NCBI GenBank assembly: GCA_946626395.1
Contig: CAMOUF010000141.1
Coordinates: forward strand, 1 to 15,941
Direction: 5' to 3'
Source: an uncultured Clostridia bacterium
GTDB taxonomy: Bacteria; Bacillota; Clostridia; Christensenellales; Aristaeellaceae
Length of the DNA stretch: 15,941 bases
The position numbers and the translations under genes are program-made. Positions 1-8,227 of this stretch are shown here, one piece after another (positions within the stretch are counted from its first letter, which is position 1; every line of letters starts with the position of its first letter). The notes beneath the pieces are model-generated. The model worked only from the letters and a program-made list of their open reading frames with translations. It searched no databases and was not told the origin of the DNA.

Positions 1-3000
1 GGCACCGCCAGCCGGGAAAACGCCTTCCAGCGCTTATCCATCCTGCAAAAAGCCCGGCGGGGGGAGCTGAAGGCGCTGTGCCTGTCCGCGGACGCGCTGA
101 TGGCCCGGATGATGCCGGTGAAGGATTACGAGCAATACGCCGTACAGCTCAAATCCGGGGATCATATAGAGCCCCGGGATCTGATCGCCCGGTTGGTCCA
201 GATGGGCTATGAACGGGTGGACATGGTAGAGGGCCGGGGCCAGTGCGCCCTGCGGGGCGACATTGTGGATGCCTTTTCCCCGGCGGAAACCGGGGCCACC
301 CGCATCGAATTCTGGGACGACGAGGTAGACTCCATCCGCTTTTTCGACCCCATCAGCCAGCGCAGCTTGGAGCAGGCCCAGGAGGCGGTTTTCTATCCGG
401 CGGTGGAATGGCTGCTGCCCAAGGACAGCGCCGCCGCCATCCGCGCTCTGGTGAAGGAGCAATTGAAGCGCCTGCCCGAAAGCCTGCTTTCCTCCGACCT
501 GCCGCCTCTGCCGGAGGACGACGATCCGGCGGAGGAAGGCGAAATCCCGGAGACCGCCCCCCAGCCCCGAATCTACGATACCGGCGTATCCCGGCTCTTT
601 CAGGACGCCGATCAATTGGAAGGCGGGGTCCAGGCCCCCAACCTGGGCCTGTGGGCGGGGGCGCTGAACCTGCCCTGTGCCTGGGTCTGGGAATATCTGG
701 AGAACCCGATCGTGGTCATTGAGGAGCCGGACCGGGTGAAGGCCCGGTGCCAGGACCGCCTGGCCGGGTTCCAGGAGGATTTCAAGCTGACCCTGGAGCG
801 CCAGGAAGCGGTGCCCCAGCAGGGAAACCTTTTGCGGACCTGGGAGGAAGCGGCAGCTGCCCTGCAGGCTTTGCCGGTGCATCTGGTGATGGATTTGCTG
901 CGGGGCATGGGGGAAATCAAGCCCACCCGCCTCTTTGAATTTCCCGGCGTGAATGCGCCCAAGTACGTGAGCCGGTTCAAGGATTTGGCGGACGACCTGC
1001 GGGCCTGGAAAAAGGAAGGGCATCTGGTGCTGCTGATGGCGGGGGGCGAGGCCCGTTCCCGGCGGCTGCAAAGCGCCCTGGAGGGCCTGGAGGAGCCCAC
1101 CCCCACCTGGGAGGAAAGCCCAAAGGCGGCAGCGGGAACCGCGGTGATCTGGCCCCAGACATTGAGCCACGGCTTCACGTTGCCCAGTTTTCATCTGACC
1201 GTGATCGCCGACAGCGATTTATTCGGCTCCGGCTACCGCAAGACCCGCAAACGCCAGAACGCGGGAGAGCGCATCGAGGCGTTCACTGATTTAAAAGAAG
1301 GGGACTATGTGGTGCACGAGGCCCACGGCATTGGCATTTTCAAGGGCACCGTCCGCCTGCAGACCGAGGGCACCTACCGGGATTACCTGCTGATCCAGTA
1401 TCAGGGCAGCGATAAATTGTACGTGCCCACCGACCAGTTCGACCGGGTGCAGAAGTTCATCGGCGGCCCCGACGCCGCCCCGCCCCTGAATTCCCTGAGC
1501 GGCAACGACTGGCAGAAGAAAAAGAACAAGGTCAAGGCGGGCTTGAAAAAGCTGGCCTTCGACCTGGTGCGCCTGTACGCCGAGCGCCAGGCCACCCCCG
1601 GCCACGCCTTCTGCCCGGACACCCCCTGGCAGCGGGAATTTGAGGACGCCTTCCCCTATGAACTGACCCCCGACCAGGACAAGGCCGTGGACGATATCCG
1701 CCGGGACATGGAAGCCCCCAGCAACATGGACCGGCTGGTGTGCGGCGACGTGGGCTACGGCAAAACGGAGGTGGCCCTCCGGGCCGCCATGAAGGCCGTG
1801 ATGGACGGCAAGCAGGTGGCCCTGCTGGCCCCCACCACCATCCTGGCCCAGCAGCATTATTACACCATGCTCAAGCGCTTCGCCAATTTCCCGGTGAATA
1901 TCGACGTGCTCTCCCGCTTCCGCAGCCCCAAGCTGCAAAAGGAAACCCTGCAAAAGGTGGCGGACCACAAGGTGGATATCCTGGTGGGCACCCACCGGCT
2001 GCTGTCCAAGGACGTGCATTTCAAGGACCTGGGCCTGCTCATCGTGGACGAGGAGCAGCGCTTCGGCGTGGCCCACAAGGAAGCCATCAAGAACCTGAAA
2101 AAGACCGTGGACGTGCTCACCCTGTCCGCCACCCCCATTCCCCGCACCCTGCACATGTCCATGGTGGGGGTGAGGGACATGAGCCTTTTGCAGACGCCGC
2201 CGGAGGAGCGGTATCCCGTGCAGACCTATGTGCTGGACTACAACGACGCCGTGATCCGGGACGCCATCATGCGGGAGCTGAACCGGCAGGGGCAGGTGTA
2301 TTTCCTTTACAATCATGTGCAGCACATCGACGCCTTCGCCTCCCGGCTGCGGGCCCTGGTGCCGGAAGCGCGCATCGCCGTGGCCCACGGCCAGATGAAG
2401 GAAAGCCATCTGGAGGACGTGATGCTGGATTTCTATGAGGGCCGCTTCGACGTGCTGCTCTGCTCCACCATCATTGAAAACGGCCTGGACGTATCCAGCG
2501 CCAACACCATCATCGTGTTTGACGCAGATCGGTTCGGCCTGTCCCAGCTGTATCAGCTGCGGGGCCGGGTGGGCCGCTCCACCCGCATGGCCTACGCTTA
2601 CTTCACCATCCGCCCGGACAAGTCCATTTCCGAAACCGCCCAGAAGCGCCTGGACGCCATCCGGGAGTTTACCGCCTTTGGCTCCGGCTTCCGCATCGCC
2701 ATGCGGGACTTGGAAATCCGCGGCGCGGGCAACATTTTCGGCCCCGAGCAGTCCGGCCAGGTGGCCGTGGTGGGCTATGACATGTACTGCCGCCTCATCG
2801 AGGAAGCCGTGCGGGAGGCCCAGAGCGCCCAGGGCCAGGAGGTGCCCGTGGAAACGGACACCCGGGTGGATCTCAGGGTGGACGCCTATCTGCCGGTGGA
2901 ATACGTGCGGGGCGAAAACCAGCGCATGGAGGTATTCAAGCGCATTGCCCTCATCAAGAACCGGGAAATCCGGGAGGACGTGATCGAGGAGCTCATCGAC

Positions 3001-3315
3001 CGCTTTGGGGAAATCCCCCAGCCGGTGATGAACCTGATCGACATCGCCCATCTGCGGGGCATCTGCGGCCGCCTGGGGGTGGCCAGGGTCAATTTCGTGG
3101 TGAACACCCTGATCATGAAGCTGGCTCCCAACGCCCTGCCTGACCCCGCCCGGCTGTGCCTGGCCCTGGAAAGCACCGACAAGCGCCTGCTGCTCTCCGC
3201 CTCCAAGGAGCCCGCGATCCTCCTGCGGGACCCCAGGCTCACCATCGAAGAAATGCTTCGGGCTGCCATCCCCCTGATGGAAAAGCTGGAAACAAGCCTG
3301 ACGGCAGAGGCGTAA
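1..3315 (+). CDS. mfd: Transcription-repair coupling factor Mfd (5' end cut by window)
   Basis: Mfd is a cytoplasmic ATP-driven DNA translocase. It pushes RNA polymerase off stalled sites and recruits UvrA for transcription-coupled repair. The reading frame is open from base 1, giving 1104 visible residues. The first ATG, at 100, lies inside the UvrB-like domain, so it is not the true start; about 80-110 N-terminal residues should lie upstream. In visible numbering, UvrB-like modules fill roughly 1-330. The RNA-polymerase interaction (CarD-like) domain is at about 430-495 (GDYVVHEAHGIGIFKG). Walker A is GDVGYGKT at 582-589, the DEEQ box is at 683-686, SATPIPRTL begins at 709, and motif VI QLRGRVGRS is at 852-860. 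A TRCF C-terminal domain fills about 950-1060. An acidic, proline-rich insert near 170-190 probably sits on a surface loop. The next gene converges on it, and a two-way terminator lies between. Family identity is secure. Confidence 0.97.
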   Translation, partial: GTASRENAFQRLSILQKARRGELKALCLSADALMARMMPVKDYEQYAVQLKSGDHIEPRDLIARLVQMGYERVDMVEGRGQCALRGDIVDAFSPAETGATRIEFWDDEVDSIRFFDPISQRSLEQAQEAVFYPAVEWLLPKDSAAAIRALVKEQLKRLPESLLSSDLPPLPEDDDPAEEGEIPETAPQPRIYDTGVSRLFQDADQLEGGVQAPNLGLWAGALNLPCAWVWEYLENPIVVIEEPDRVKARCQDRLAGFQEDFKLTLERQEAVPQQGNLLRTWEEAAAALQALPVHLVMDLLRGMGEIKPTRLFEFPGVNAPKYVSRFKDLADDLRAWKKEGHLVLLMAGGEARSRRLQSALEGLEEPTPTWEESPKAAAGTAVIWPQTLSHGFTLPSFHLTVIADSDLFGSGYRKTRKRQNAGERIEAFTDLKEGDYVVHEAHGIGIFKGTVRLQTEGTYRDYLLIQYQGSDKLYVPTDQFDRVQKFIGGPDAAPPLNSLSGNDWQKKKNKVKAGLKKLAFDLVRLYAERQATPGHAFCPDTPWQREFEDAFPYELTPDQDKAVDDIRRDMEAPSNMDRLVCGDVGYGKTEVALRAAMKAVMDGKQVALLAPTTILAQQHYYTMLKRFANFPVNIDVLSRFRSPKLQKETLQKVADHKVDILVGTHRLLSKDVHFKDLGLLIVDEEQRFGVAHKEAIKNLKKTVDVLTLSATPIPRTLHMSMVGVRDMSLLQTPPEERYPVQTYVLDYNDAVIRDAIMRELNRQGQVYFLYNHVQHIDAFASRLRALVPEARIAVAHGQMKESHLEDVMLDFYEGRFDVLLCSTIIENGLDVSSANTIIVFDADRFGLSQLYQLRGRVGRSTRMAYAYFTIRPDKSISETAQKRLDAIREFTAFGSGFRIAMRDLEIRGAGNIFGPEQSGQVAVVGYDMYCRLIEEAVREAQSAQGQEVPVETDTRVDLRVDAYLPVEYVRGENQRMEVFKRIALIKNREIREDVIEELIDRFGEIPQPVMNLIDIAHLRGICGRLGVARVNFVVNTLIMKLAPNALPDPARLCLALESTDKRLLLSASKEPAILLRDPRLTIEEMLRAAIPLMEKLETSLTAEA

Positions 3316-3531
3316 CTTTCACACCCATCGATAGCAAAGTGAACACAGGCTGCAGGCGCGGCCCGCTCAGCTGACAGCGTCAATGACCATTTCCAGATTT
3401 GGAATTGCGCCTATATTCCTGCCGTTTTGTTCCGAAAAGAACCAAGAAGAAAGAACCCATTTACTGATTCCTTTATAGTTTTCTCGGAAGAGATCTCCCC
3501 TACAAGTTTTTACATTGAGCCAAAAATGACA

Positions 3532-3572
3532 GGGCCTCGCTCGATGGAATCCAAAGAGCGGGGCCCCTTTTC
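3532..3572. terminator. Bidirectional intrinsic terminator between mfd and the convergent gene
   Basis: An 11-bp stem (GGGCCTCGCTC with GAGCGGGGCCC, one T-G wobble) encloses a 13-base loop. On the plus strand it is followed by CTTTTC. On the minus strand the far side reads TGTCATTTTTG. This suits a shared terminator for two converging transcripts. The rest of the 299-base gap (3316-3614) holds no gene that I can support. Confidence 0.7.
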
Positions 3573-3614
3573 AGCGCCGCGAAGCCGCGCCGCCTTCATC
3601 CGGAAATAAGAGCA

Positions 3615-4259
3615 TTATTCAGCCTTGGCGAAGATATACACGAATTCCCATTCCGCGTCGGCGTTCTTGCTGTTTTCGATGTGTTCGCCGGAGTAGCCCA
3701 GGATCAGCTGGCCAGCGGCGTTCACGCCCAGCACGTTCATCTTGGCGTCTTCGTCGTCCAGTTCCTCGTCATCCTCGTCGATGGCGGTCTTGCCGGTGAC
3801 GGCGGAGAAGAACAGGTTGCCGTTGATCTTCACTTTGGTAGCGCCGGTCTGGATGACCCAGCCGCCTTCTTCCACCAGCTTGGCTTCGGGATAGTCCTGA
3901 ATGCTGCTGTGGGCGTTCTTGACGGTGTAGGGCTTATCCTGCTCCACGCCTTCCACTTCGCCGAAGGTGAAGGTGCCCTCCAGCACCCAGTGATGGTTGT
4001 GGAGGTAGTTGGCGGAGTCCACCAGCGCGCCTTCCGCCACAGAGTGGTCGGCTTCCACCAGCTCGATGGTCATGGTGGCGGCTTTTTCGGGCACGGCCAG
4101 CGCGCCTTCGGAGCGCAGATAAGCGCCCACCAGCACCCAGTTGCCAGCGTAAGCGCTCACGTCGGCGGAGTAATCCAGGGCCAGGTCAAAGTCTTCCGCG
4201 AAAGCAAAGAAGGGAACCATCATGCACAGAACCAGGGCCAGAGCGAGAATCTTTTTCAT
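3615..4259 (-). CDS. Secreted protein of unknown function, possibly lipocalin-like
   Basis: The 214-residue protein opens with a clear signal peptide: MKK, a hydrophobic stretch of about residues 4-18, and a likely cut after AFA at 19-21. There is no lipobox cysteine, LPXTG motif or later membrane segment, so it should be exported and released. The mature part alternates hydrophobic strands and turns, with YAGNWVLVGAYL near 37-48, HHWVLEGTFTF near 89-99 and AEWEFVYIFAK near 202-212. This strand pattern resembles a small beta-barrel such as a lipocalin-like fold, but that is an inference from pattern only. Residues 160-172 are almost all Asp/Glu, a possible metal-binding loop. The start is backed by AGAAGGAGT upstream of the ATG. 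It lies 3' of the GH3 gene on the same strand, separated by 234 bases with a hairpin and a repeat, so it is probably a separate unit. Confidence 0.8.
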   Translation of the reverse strand: MKKILALALVLCMMVPFFAFAEDFDLALDYSADVSAYAGNWVLVGAYLRSEGALAVPEKAATMTIELVEADHSVAEGALVDSANYLHNHHWVLEGTFTFGEVEGVEQDKPYTVKNAHSSIQDYPEAKLVEEGGWVIQTGATKVKINGNLFFSAVTGKTAIDEDDEELDDEDAKMNVLGVNAAGQLILGYSGEHIENSKNADAEWEFVYIFAKAE

Positions 4260-4299
4260 GTTTGAATACTCCTTCTCATAGAATCTTTATACAGCTTCG

Positions 4300-4321
4300 G
4301 GGAGGCCCATAGGGGCCTCCC
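4300..4321 (-). promoter_or_regulatory. Perfect 9-bp hairpin in the leader of the 3615-4259 gene
   Basis: GGGAGGCCC and GGGCCTCCC flank a 4-base loop about 40 bases upstream of the start codon. Neither strand has a T run after it, so it is a poor intrinsic terminator. It may be a leader stem-loop, an mRNA-stabilising structure, or the end of the GH3 transcript. No -35/-10 pair could be assigned with confidence in this gap. Confidence 0.45.
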
Positions 4322-4403
4322 TGAATGCGGTATCGGTTGAATGATAGAACACTTACAAACAAAAGTCTTCGCAAAACCGCAAATCGTCTGAATCCTTTAT
4401 GGG

Positions 4404-4464
4404 TTTCTCGGATGGGGGTCTGGGGGAAACCGCTCTTTGACCTTCAAAGAACGGTTTCCCCCAG
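4404..4464 (-). repeat. 61-base hairpin-plus-tail repeat, copy 1
   Basis: Read on the minus strand, a 21-bp stem (arms 4444-4464 and 4420-4440, one G-T wobble, 3-base loop) is followed by a 16-base tail ending CCGAGAAA. Copy 2, at 10110-10170 on the plus strand, has the same total length, arm length, loop length and tail. This copy begins 29 bases after the stop codon of the GH3 gene and lies in the direction of its transcript. No T run follows, so it is not a standard terminator. Confidence 0.85.
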
Positions 4465-4493
4465 CGTCTCTTCCGGTTATCCCGGATTGAAAA

Positions 4494-6818
4494 TCAGTAG
4501 GTCAGGCCGAAGAAGGCTTTGTACAGGTTGCCGTCCGCATCCTGATAGGCATAGCTGCCGGAGGGAGACTGGGCCAGCACGTCGGCGCTCATGTACTGAT
4601 CCTTTTCAAAGCCGGGCACATCGTTGGGGGATACGCACACTTCGCGGACCACGCCGTCGATTTCCACTTCGTTCACAGCCAGCACCGCTTCATTGGCGGG
4701 CAGGGTGAAGGGCATCTTGCCCACGGGAGCGAACGCGCCGGTGACCACGTCGAACTGGGCGGTAACCTTGGAGGAGAACTGGCCGATGATGGCGTCGCAG
4801 TAGGGCTCCAGGTTTTCCAGGATCCAGGGAGAGGAGAAGTTCACAGCCGCGATGACCTTGCCGCCGTTCTCATGCACGGCCTTGGCGATCTTCTTGATGG
4901 ACTTCACATCCTGCAGGGTGGTGACGGTGGTGGTTTCACCGGTCTTTTCCTGAGAAGCGGGGCCCTTGCGTTCGGGCACTTCTTCTTCGTCCACCAGGTT
5001 CACGGTGTTCATGTAGGTGCCGTTGTTCACCACGCCGCCGGGCACGATGTCCAGCAGAACGATGTCGGCTTCCTTATAATCTTCCACCAGGGTGTAGCCA
5101 GCGCCTTCAAACAGGGCCTTCCACTGATCGGAATTGCTGGCCGCGTTGGTGGCGCCCCAGCCGGTGGCGACCACACCGGACTCGAAGGACTGGACATAGA
5201 CCTTCTTGGTATTGTCGGTCAGGGGCAGGGTGGCTTCGTGGTTCTTGAGCAGCACCACGGATTTATGCTGGAGTTCATCGGTGATCTGGGTGAGCTCCGC
5301 GCTGACAGCTTCCACTTCCGCGGCGCTCTGTTCGGGATCCCGGTAGGGGTTATCGAAACGGTTCATCTGCATCAGGGCGGTCAGGCGGCGGGTGGTGGCC
5401 CGGTCATAAGCTTCCTGATTGATCAGACCCTGCTGGATGGCAGCGCGGAAAGCGCCAGCGCCCACCATGTTCGCGCCGGTGTCGGAACCGGCGTTGATGA
5501 TCATCGCGGCCTTTTCGGGCACGGACACTTCGTCCGCCACGCCGAAGTACTGGCCGGTGATGATGCCGGAGTCGGTGTTGATGAAGCCGGTGAAGCCCAT
5601 CACGTCATAGAGCAGCTTGCCGATGATTTCGCTGTTGTAAGCGTTGCCGATTTCTTCGGGGTTGATTTCCACGCCGCGGTAGGTCTGCTTGGCGCTGCGG
5701 CCATCGGTGGCGGGGCGGGAATAACCGGGCATGATGCCGGCCACACCGGCGTCCACGGCAGCCTGGAAGCCCACCAGCTGGTACTTTTCCAGGGAGCCTT
5801 CGGTGGCGTAGATGCGCCACTCACCCACCTTGTTGTGGGATTCAAAGCCGTTTTCAGCGGCGCCGTCGCCGGGGAAGTGCTTCATGATCAGGCCCACGTC
5901 GCCGTCCTGGGCGCCGTCGGTGCCGTTCTGATAGCCGGTGACCAGGGCGGTCACGATGCCGGCGTTCACTTCGGGAACCTCGGTGTAGGTGCCGTTATTG
6001 CGGTTCCAGCGGGCGTCGGTGATCAGGTCGATCTGGGGGCCGTACATTTCGTCGATGCCCTTGGCGTTCCAAACGATGCGGTCCAGCTCGGCGAACTTCT
6101 TGATCAGGTCATAGTTGCCATCGGCCATGGCGGCGGCAGCCATACCGTTGGTGCCGGGTTCGCCGTTGGAGATGGGGTTGGACAGGGCGTTGAAGGGCAC
6201 GGCAGGCTCGTTCTTGGCCACGGCGGCGTATTCGGCCACCATCTGGGTGGCGTTGTTCCACAGGACCATCACCCGGGCGTCGCCATTGTTGAAGCGGACC
6301 ACGCCGGAGCGGCTTTCGTTGCCCAGCATGATGCCGGTGGAGTTGGCTTCGGTGTTTTCATAGCTGTACACGTCGCCTTCGGTGACCACCATCAGCTTGT
6401 CCAGCAGCACCTTGCCGTTTTCGTCCACCACGTCGTTATAGCCGCGGGAGGCGGGGCTGGCGGCCATCTGGTTGTCCATCAGGCCGGCGCGCTGATCCAG
6501 AGTCAGCTTGCCCAGCAGGTCGGCCACGCGGTCGGCCACGGGCAGACGCCAGTCTTCAAAAGCGTCCAGCTCCTGGTCGTTGTCGCTGTCCTTGAAGTAC
6601 AGGCCGTCCACTTTCAGAACGCCCACCAGGGTGACGCCGATGGTGGGGCCGTTTTCGTTTTGATAGAATACAGGGGCCAGATACTCGGTGGGGCCGGCCT
6701 TGGCCTCATCGATGGCATAGGGAGCGGGGATGTACTCAACGGCGCTTTCCGCCAAAGAAGCGGGAGCCATGCTGAGCACCAGCGCCAGGGCAGCCAGGAT
6801 GCTGAGGAATCTCTTCAT
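4494..6818 (-). CDS. Secreted glycoside hydrolase family 3 protein (beta-glucosidase-like)
   Basis: This is a 774-residue exported GH3 enzyme, expected to remove terminal beta-linked sugars from oligosaccharides outside the membrane; the substrate cannot be read from sequence. I chose the ATG at 6816-6818 over the one 18 bases upstream because GGAGGAG lies just before it and the protein then starts with a normal signal peptide (MKRFLSILAALALVLSMAPASLA). An acidic DSDNDQELDAFEDW stretch near 77-90, which may bind calcium, leads into LTLDQRAGLM, typical of the GH3 N-terminal barrel. KHFPGDG at about 313-319 is the conserved substrate-site motif. GFTGFINTDSG places the likely nucleophile at Asp416. 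KSVVLLKN near 519 opens the second domain, which closes with a GKMPFTLP strand. I see no fibronectin type III tail. It has its own promoter and leader. Confidence 0.9.
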   Translation of the reverse strand: MKRFLSILAALALVLSMAPASLAESAVEYIPAPYAIDEAKAGPTEYLAPVFYQNENGPTIGVTLVGVLKVDGLYFKDSDNDQELDAFEDWRLPVADRVADLLGKLTLDQRAGLMDNQMAASPASRGYNDVVDENGKVLLDKLMVVTEGDVYSYENTEANSTGIMLGNESRSGVVRFNNGDARVMVLWNNATQMVAEYAAVAKNEPAVPFNALSNPISNGEPGTNGMAAAAMADGNYDLIKKFAELDRIVWNAKGIDEMYGPQIDLITDARWNRNNGTYTEVPEVNAGIVTALVTGYQNGTDGAQDGDVGLIMKHFPGDGAAENGFESHNKVGEWRIYATEGSLEKYQLVGFQAAVDAGVAGIMPGYSRPATDGRSAKQTYRGVEINPEEIGNAYNSEIIGKLLYDVMGFTGFINTDSGIITGQYFGVADEVSVPEKAAMIINAGSDTGANMVGAGAFRAAIQQGLINQEAYDRATTRRLTALMQMNRFDNPYRDPEQSAAEVEAVSAELTQITDELQHKSVVLLKNHEATLPLTDNTKKVYVQSFESGVVATGWGATNAASNSDQWKALFEGAGYTLVEDYKEADIVLLDIVPGGVVNNGTYMNTVNLVDEEEVPERKGPASQEKTGETTTVTTLQDVKSIKKIAKAVHENGGKVIAAVNFSSPWILENLEPYCDAIIGQFSSKVTAQFDVVTGAFAPVGKMPFTLPANEAVLAVNEVEIDGVVREVCVSPNDVPGFEKDQYMSADVLAQSPSGSYAYQDADGNLYKAFFGLTY

Positions 6819-6848
6819 GTGCTTGTTCTCCTCCATATATCATATTTC

Positions 6849-6878
6849 TGAACCGGCCTTTCATGTCCTTCCGGTTCA
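6849..6878 (-). promoter_or_regulatory. Stem-loop in the GH3 mRNA leader
   Basis: TGAACCGG and CCGGTTCA form an 8-bp perfect stem around a 14-base loop. It lies between the proposed promoter and the ribosome binding site of the GH3 gene. It could stabilise the message or take part in regulation; nothing identifies a known riboswitch class. Confidence 0.35.
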
Positions 6879-6889
6879 AATTCATCCCT

Positions 6890-6898
6890 ATTTTACCA
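6890..6898 (-). promoter_or_regulatory. Extended -10 promoter for the GH3 gene
   Basis: On the minus strand the sequence reads TGGTAAAAT, a TGn extended -10 with a good TAAAAT hexamer, in an AT-rich stretch about 70 bases upstream of the GH3 start. No convincing -35 is present, which an extended -10 can tolerate. Confidence 0.5.
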
Positions 6899-6942
6899 TG
6901 AATCAGCGGAAAAAGGAAGCAAAGAATTTGTCCTGAATGGAG

Positions 6943-6975
6943 AAAAATGAACCGCAAAGGCGAATGCTTTGCGGT
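6943..6975 (-). terminator. Intrinsic terminator of the LRR-protein gene
   Basis: On the minus strand ACCGCAAAG and CTTTGCGGT form a perfect 9-bp stem with a 7-base loop, followed by TCATTTTTCTCC. It lies about 70 bases beyond the stop codon of the 7044-7991 gene, separating that transcript from GH3. Confidence 0.8.
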
Positions 6976-7043
6976 CAGCCTTGCCAATCCCGGCGTAAAT
7001 GGCAGGGGTTGGCGTGAAATATGCGGTTTCTGTCGTGAAAGGA

Positions 7044-7991
7044 TCAGAGGGGAACGTATTGGTCCGGATCCCACTGGTCCAAATCGTACACCGCCACGAA
7101 GGCGTTGTCCACGGTGCTGGTATGGAAAGCGATGCGGGAGGTGTCCGTAAAGGCGGCGGTGATCTTCACCCGGAGCTTTTCATAGGGAAGGCCGGTCACC
7201 GGGTCGATGATGTAGTTCGTGTTGACTTCCCGTTTGGAAACATAGTCTTCTTTCATGCTGTAGGTCGTATGCAGATTACCTACGTTCTGGGTTTCAAAGG
7301 TTTCCGCGCCGGTGTCAATGGTCATGATCACGCCCTCCCACACCCGGGGGCGCATATCGTCGTGGGTGACGGTCTCGGTAACGTCCGGATTCACGTGGAC
7401 GTTGCGGATGTTGTAAGCCCACTGGGCGCGGTAGATCAGGTTATAGCCGGTGGAATCGTCCTGAAAATTATTGTCGTCCTCATCGTCGCCAGTCCAGCCT
7501 TTGAGCAGCACCTCCACATAGCTCATCCGGGGGTCATAGCGCACCTGGTTGAAAATTTCGTCAATGTGGAAGGTCAGCTTGATGGCGTACTTGCACTTCT
7601 CCGCGTCAAAAGCCACAGCGGTATCGCCTTCGTCCCGCTTGTGCACCGTCGCTTTCAGATAATACTTCTGAACGTAGCGCTGCCAGGAGGTTTTGCCGGA
7701 ATAAACAATTTCGCCCGCCGTCTGCCAGGGGATGCCGTTCCTCATGCACCATTTGTAGGCGTAGGTGTTCACGGGGCCGGTGCCGGTAAAGGAAGCGCCG
7801 TCAAAGGCGTCACTGGCGATATACTCAATATCTTTGGGGAAGTATACCAAATCCGTTTGCAGTCCTTCAAAAGCCTTGCTTTCTATCTCTTTCAGCTGAC
7901 TGGGCAGCTTGAGGGTATCAGCGTTTACTTCAAAAGGAGCGCACATGAGCAGCACTGCCAGCATCATGCATAGGATCGAACGAACTTTCAT
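7044..7991 (-). CDS. Secreted LRR_5 (BspA-like) N-terminal protein with unknown C-terminal domain
   Basis: The protein has 315 residues. Residues 1-24 form a signal peptide (MKVRSILCMMLAVLLMCAPFEVNA). Residues 26-90 look like one or two BspA-type leucine-rich repeats: LKLPSQLKEIESKAFEG, then FPKDIEYIASDAFDG, then a YAYKWCMRNGIPW cap of the kind that ends such repeat arrays. Bacterial LRR_5 proteins usually carry many repeats and mediate surface contacts; this one is very short. The remaining 220 residues match nothing I recognise. They appear rich in beta strands, with an acidic patch GDDEDDNN near 168-175. There is no LPXTG motif or second membrane helix, so it is probably released or held by partners. 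A GGAGGAG site precedes the ATG. It faces away from the sortase gene across an AT-rich divergent promoter region (7992-8155) in which its own promoter must lie. Confidence 0.82.
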   Translation of the reverse strand: MKVRSILCMMLAVLLMCAPFEVNADTLKLPSQLKEIESKAFEGLQTDLVYFPKDIEYIASDAFDGASFTGTGPVNTYAYKWCMRNGIPWQTAGEIVYSGKTSWQRYVQKYYLKATVHKRDEGDTAVAFDAEKCKYAIKLTFHIDEIFNQVRYDPRMSYVEVLLKGWTGDDEDDNNFQDDSTGYNLIYRAQWAYNIRNVHVNPDVTETVTHDDMRPRVWEGVIMTIDTGAETFETQNVGNLHTTYSMKEDYVSKREVNTNYIIDPVTGLPYEKLRVKITAAFTDTSRIAFHTSTVDNAFVAVYDLDQWDPDQYVPL

Positions 7992-8155
7992 TTCTGCTCC
8001 TCCTTCTCCTCATTTTATTCTACTATAACAGAATATCACATTTTTACATTTATTTCTGTTACAAATTGATTAAAAATCCAACACAGCTGCTCATGACGCC
8101 CGGAAGCGGAACGCGCGCCGCATTCCCCCTTTTGCCCGGCAGCCCCGCGGACTTC

Positions 8156-8184
8156 TTGCAATCCGGCGCGGAATGGTGTACAAT
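8156..8184 (+). promoter_or_regulatory. Sigma-A promoter of the sortase gene
   Basis: TTGCAA (8156-8161) and TACAAT (8179-8184) are separated by exactly 17 bases. Transcription should begin near 8191, about 37 bases before the TTG start. This rules out translation from the in-frame ATG at 8066, which lies upstream of the promoter. Confidence 0.8.
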
Positions 8185-8227
8185 AACGAGCGTACAAAAA
8201 ACAGGAAGCGGAAAGGAGGGAGCCGTC

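Noticed and set aside
1291..3051. Long open frame on the minus strand opposite mfd
   Set aside because: It is a shadow of the GC-rich third codon positions of mfd: His/Gly/Val-rich, with no ribosome binding site and no recognisable domain.
3427..3609. 60-codon open frame between mfd and the next gene
   Set aside because: It reads through the terminator stem and has no ribosome binding site; the composition is not protein-like.
4872..6851. 659-codon open frame on the plus strand opposite the GH3 gene
   Set aside because: The composition is dominated by Gly, Val and His, as expected for an antisense shadow. The GH3 frame carries clear family motifs and a signal peptide.
6999..7973. Plus-strand open frame opposite the LRR-protein gene
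   Set aside because: It has no ribosome binding site or domain, and the minus frame has a signal peptide, a ribosome binding site and a terminator.
8066..8227. Upstream extension of the sortase from ATG 8066
   Set aside because: A strong promoter (8156-8184) lies inside this stretch, and the TTG at 8228 has an ideal ribosome binding site and begins a normal N-terminus.
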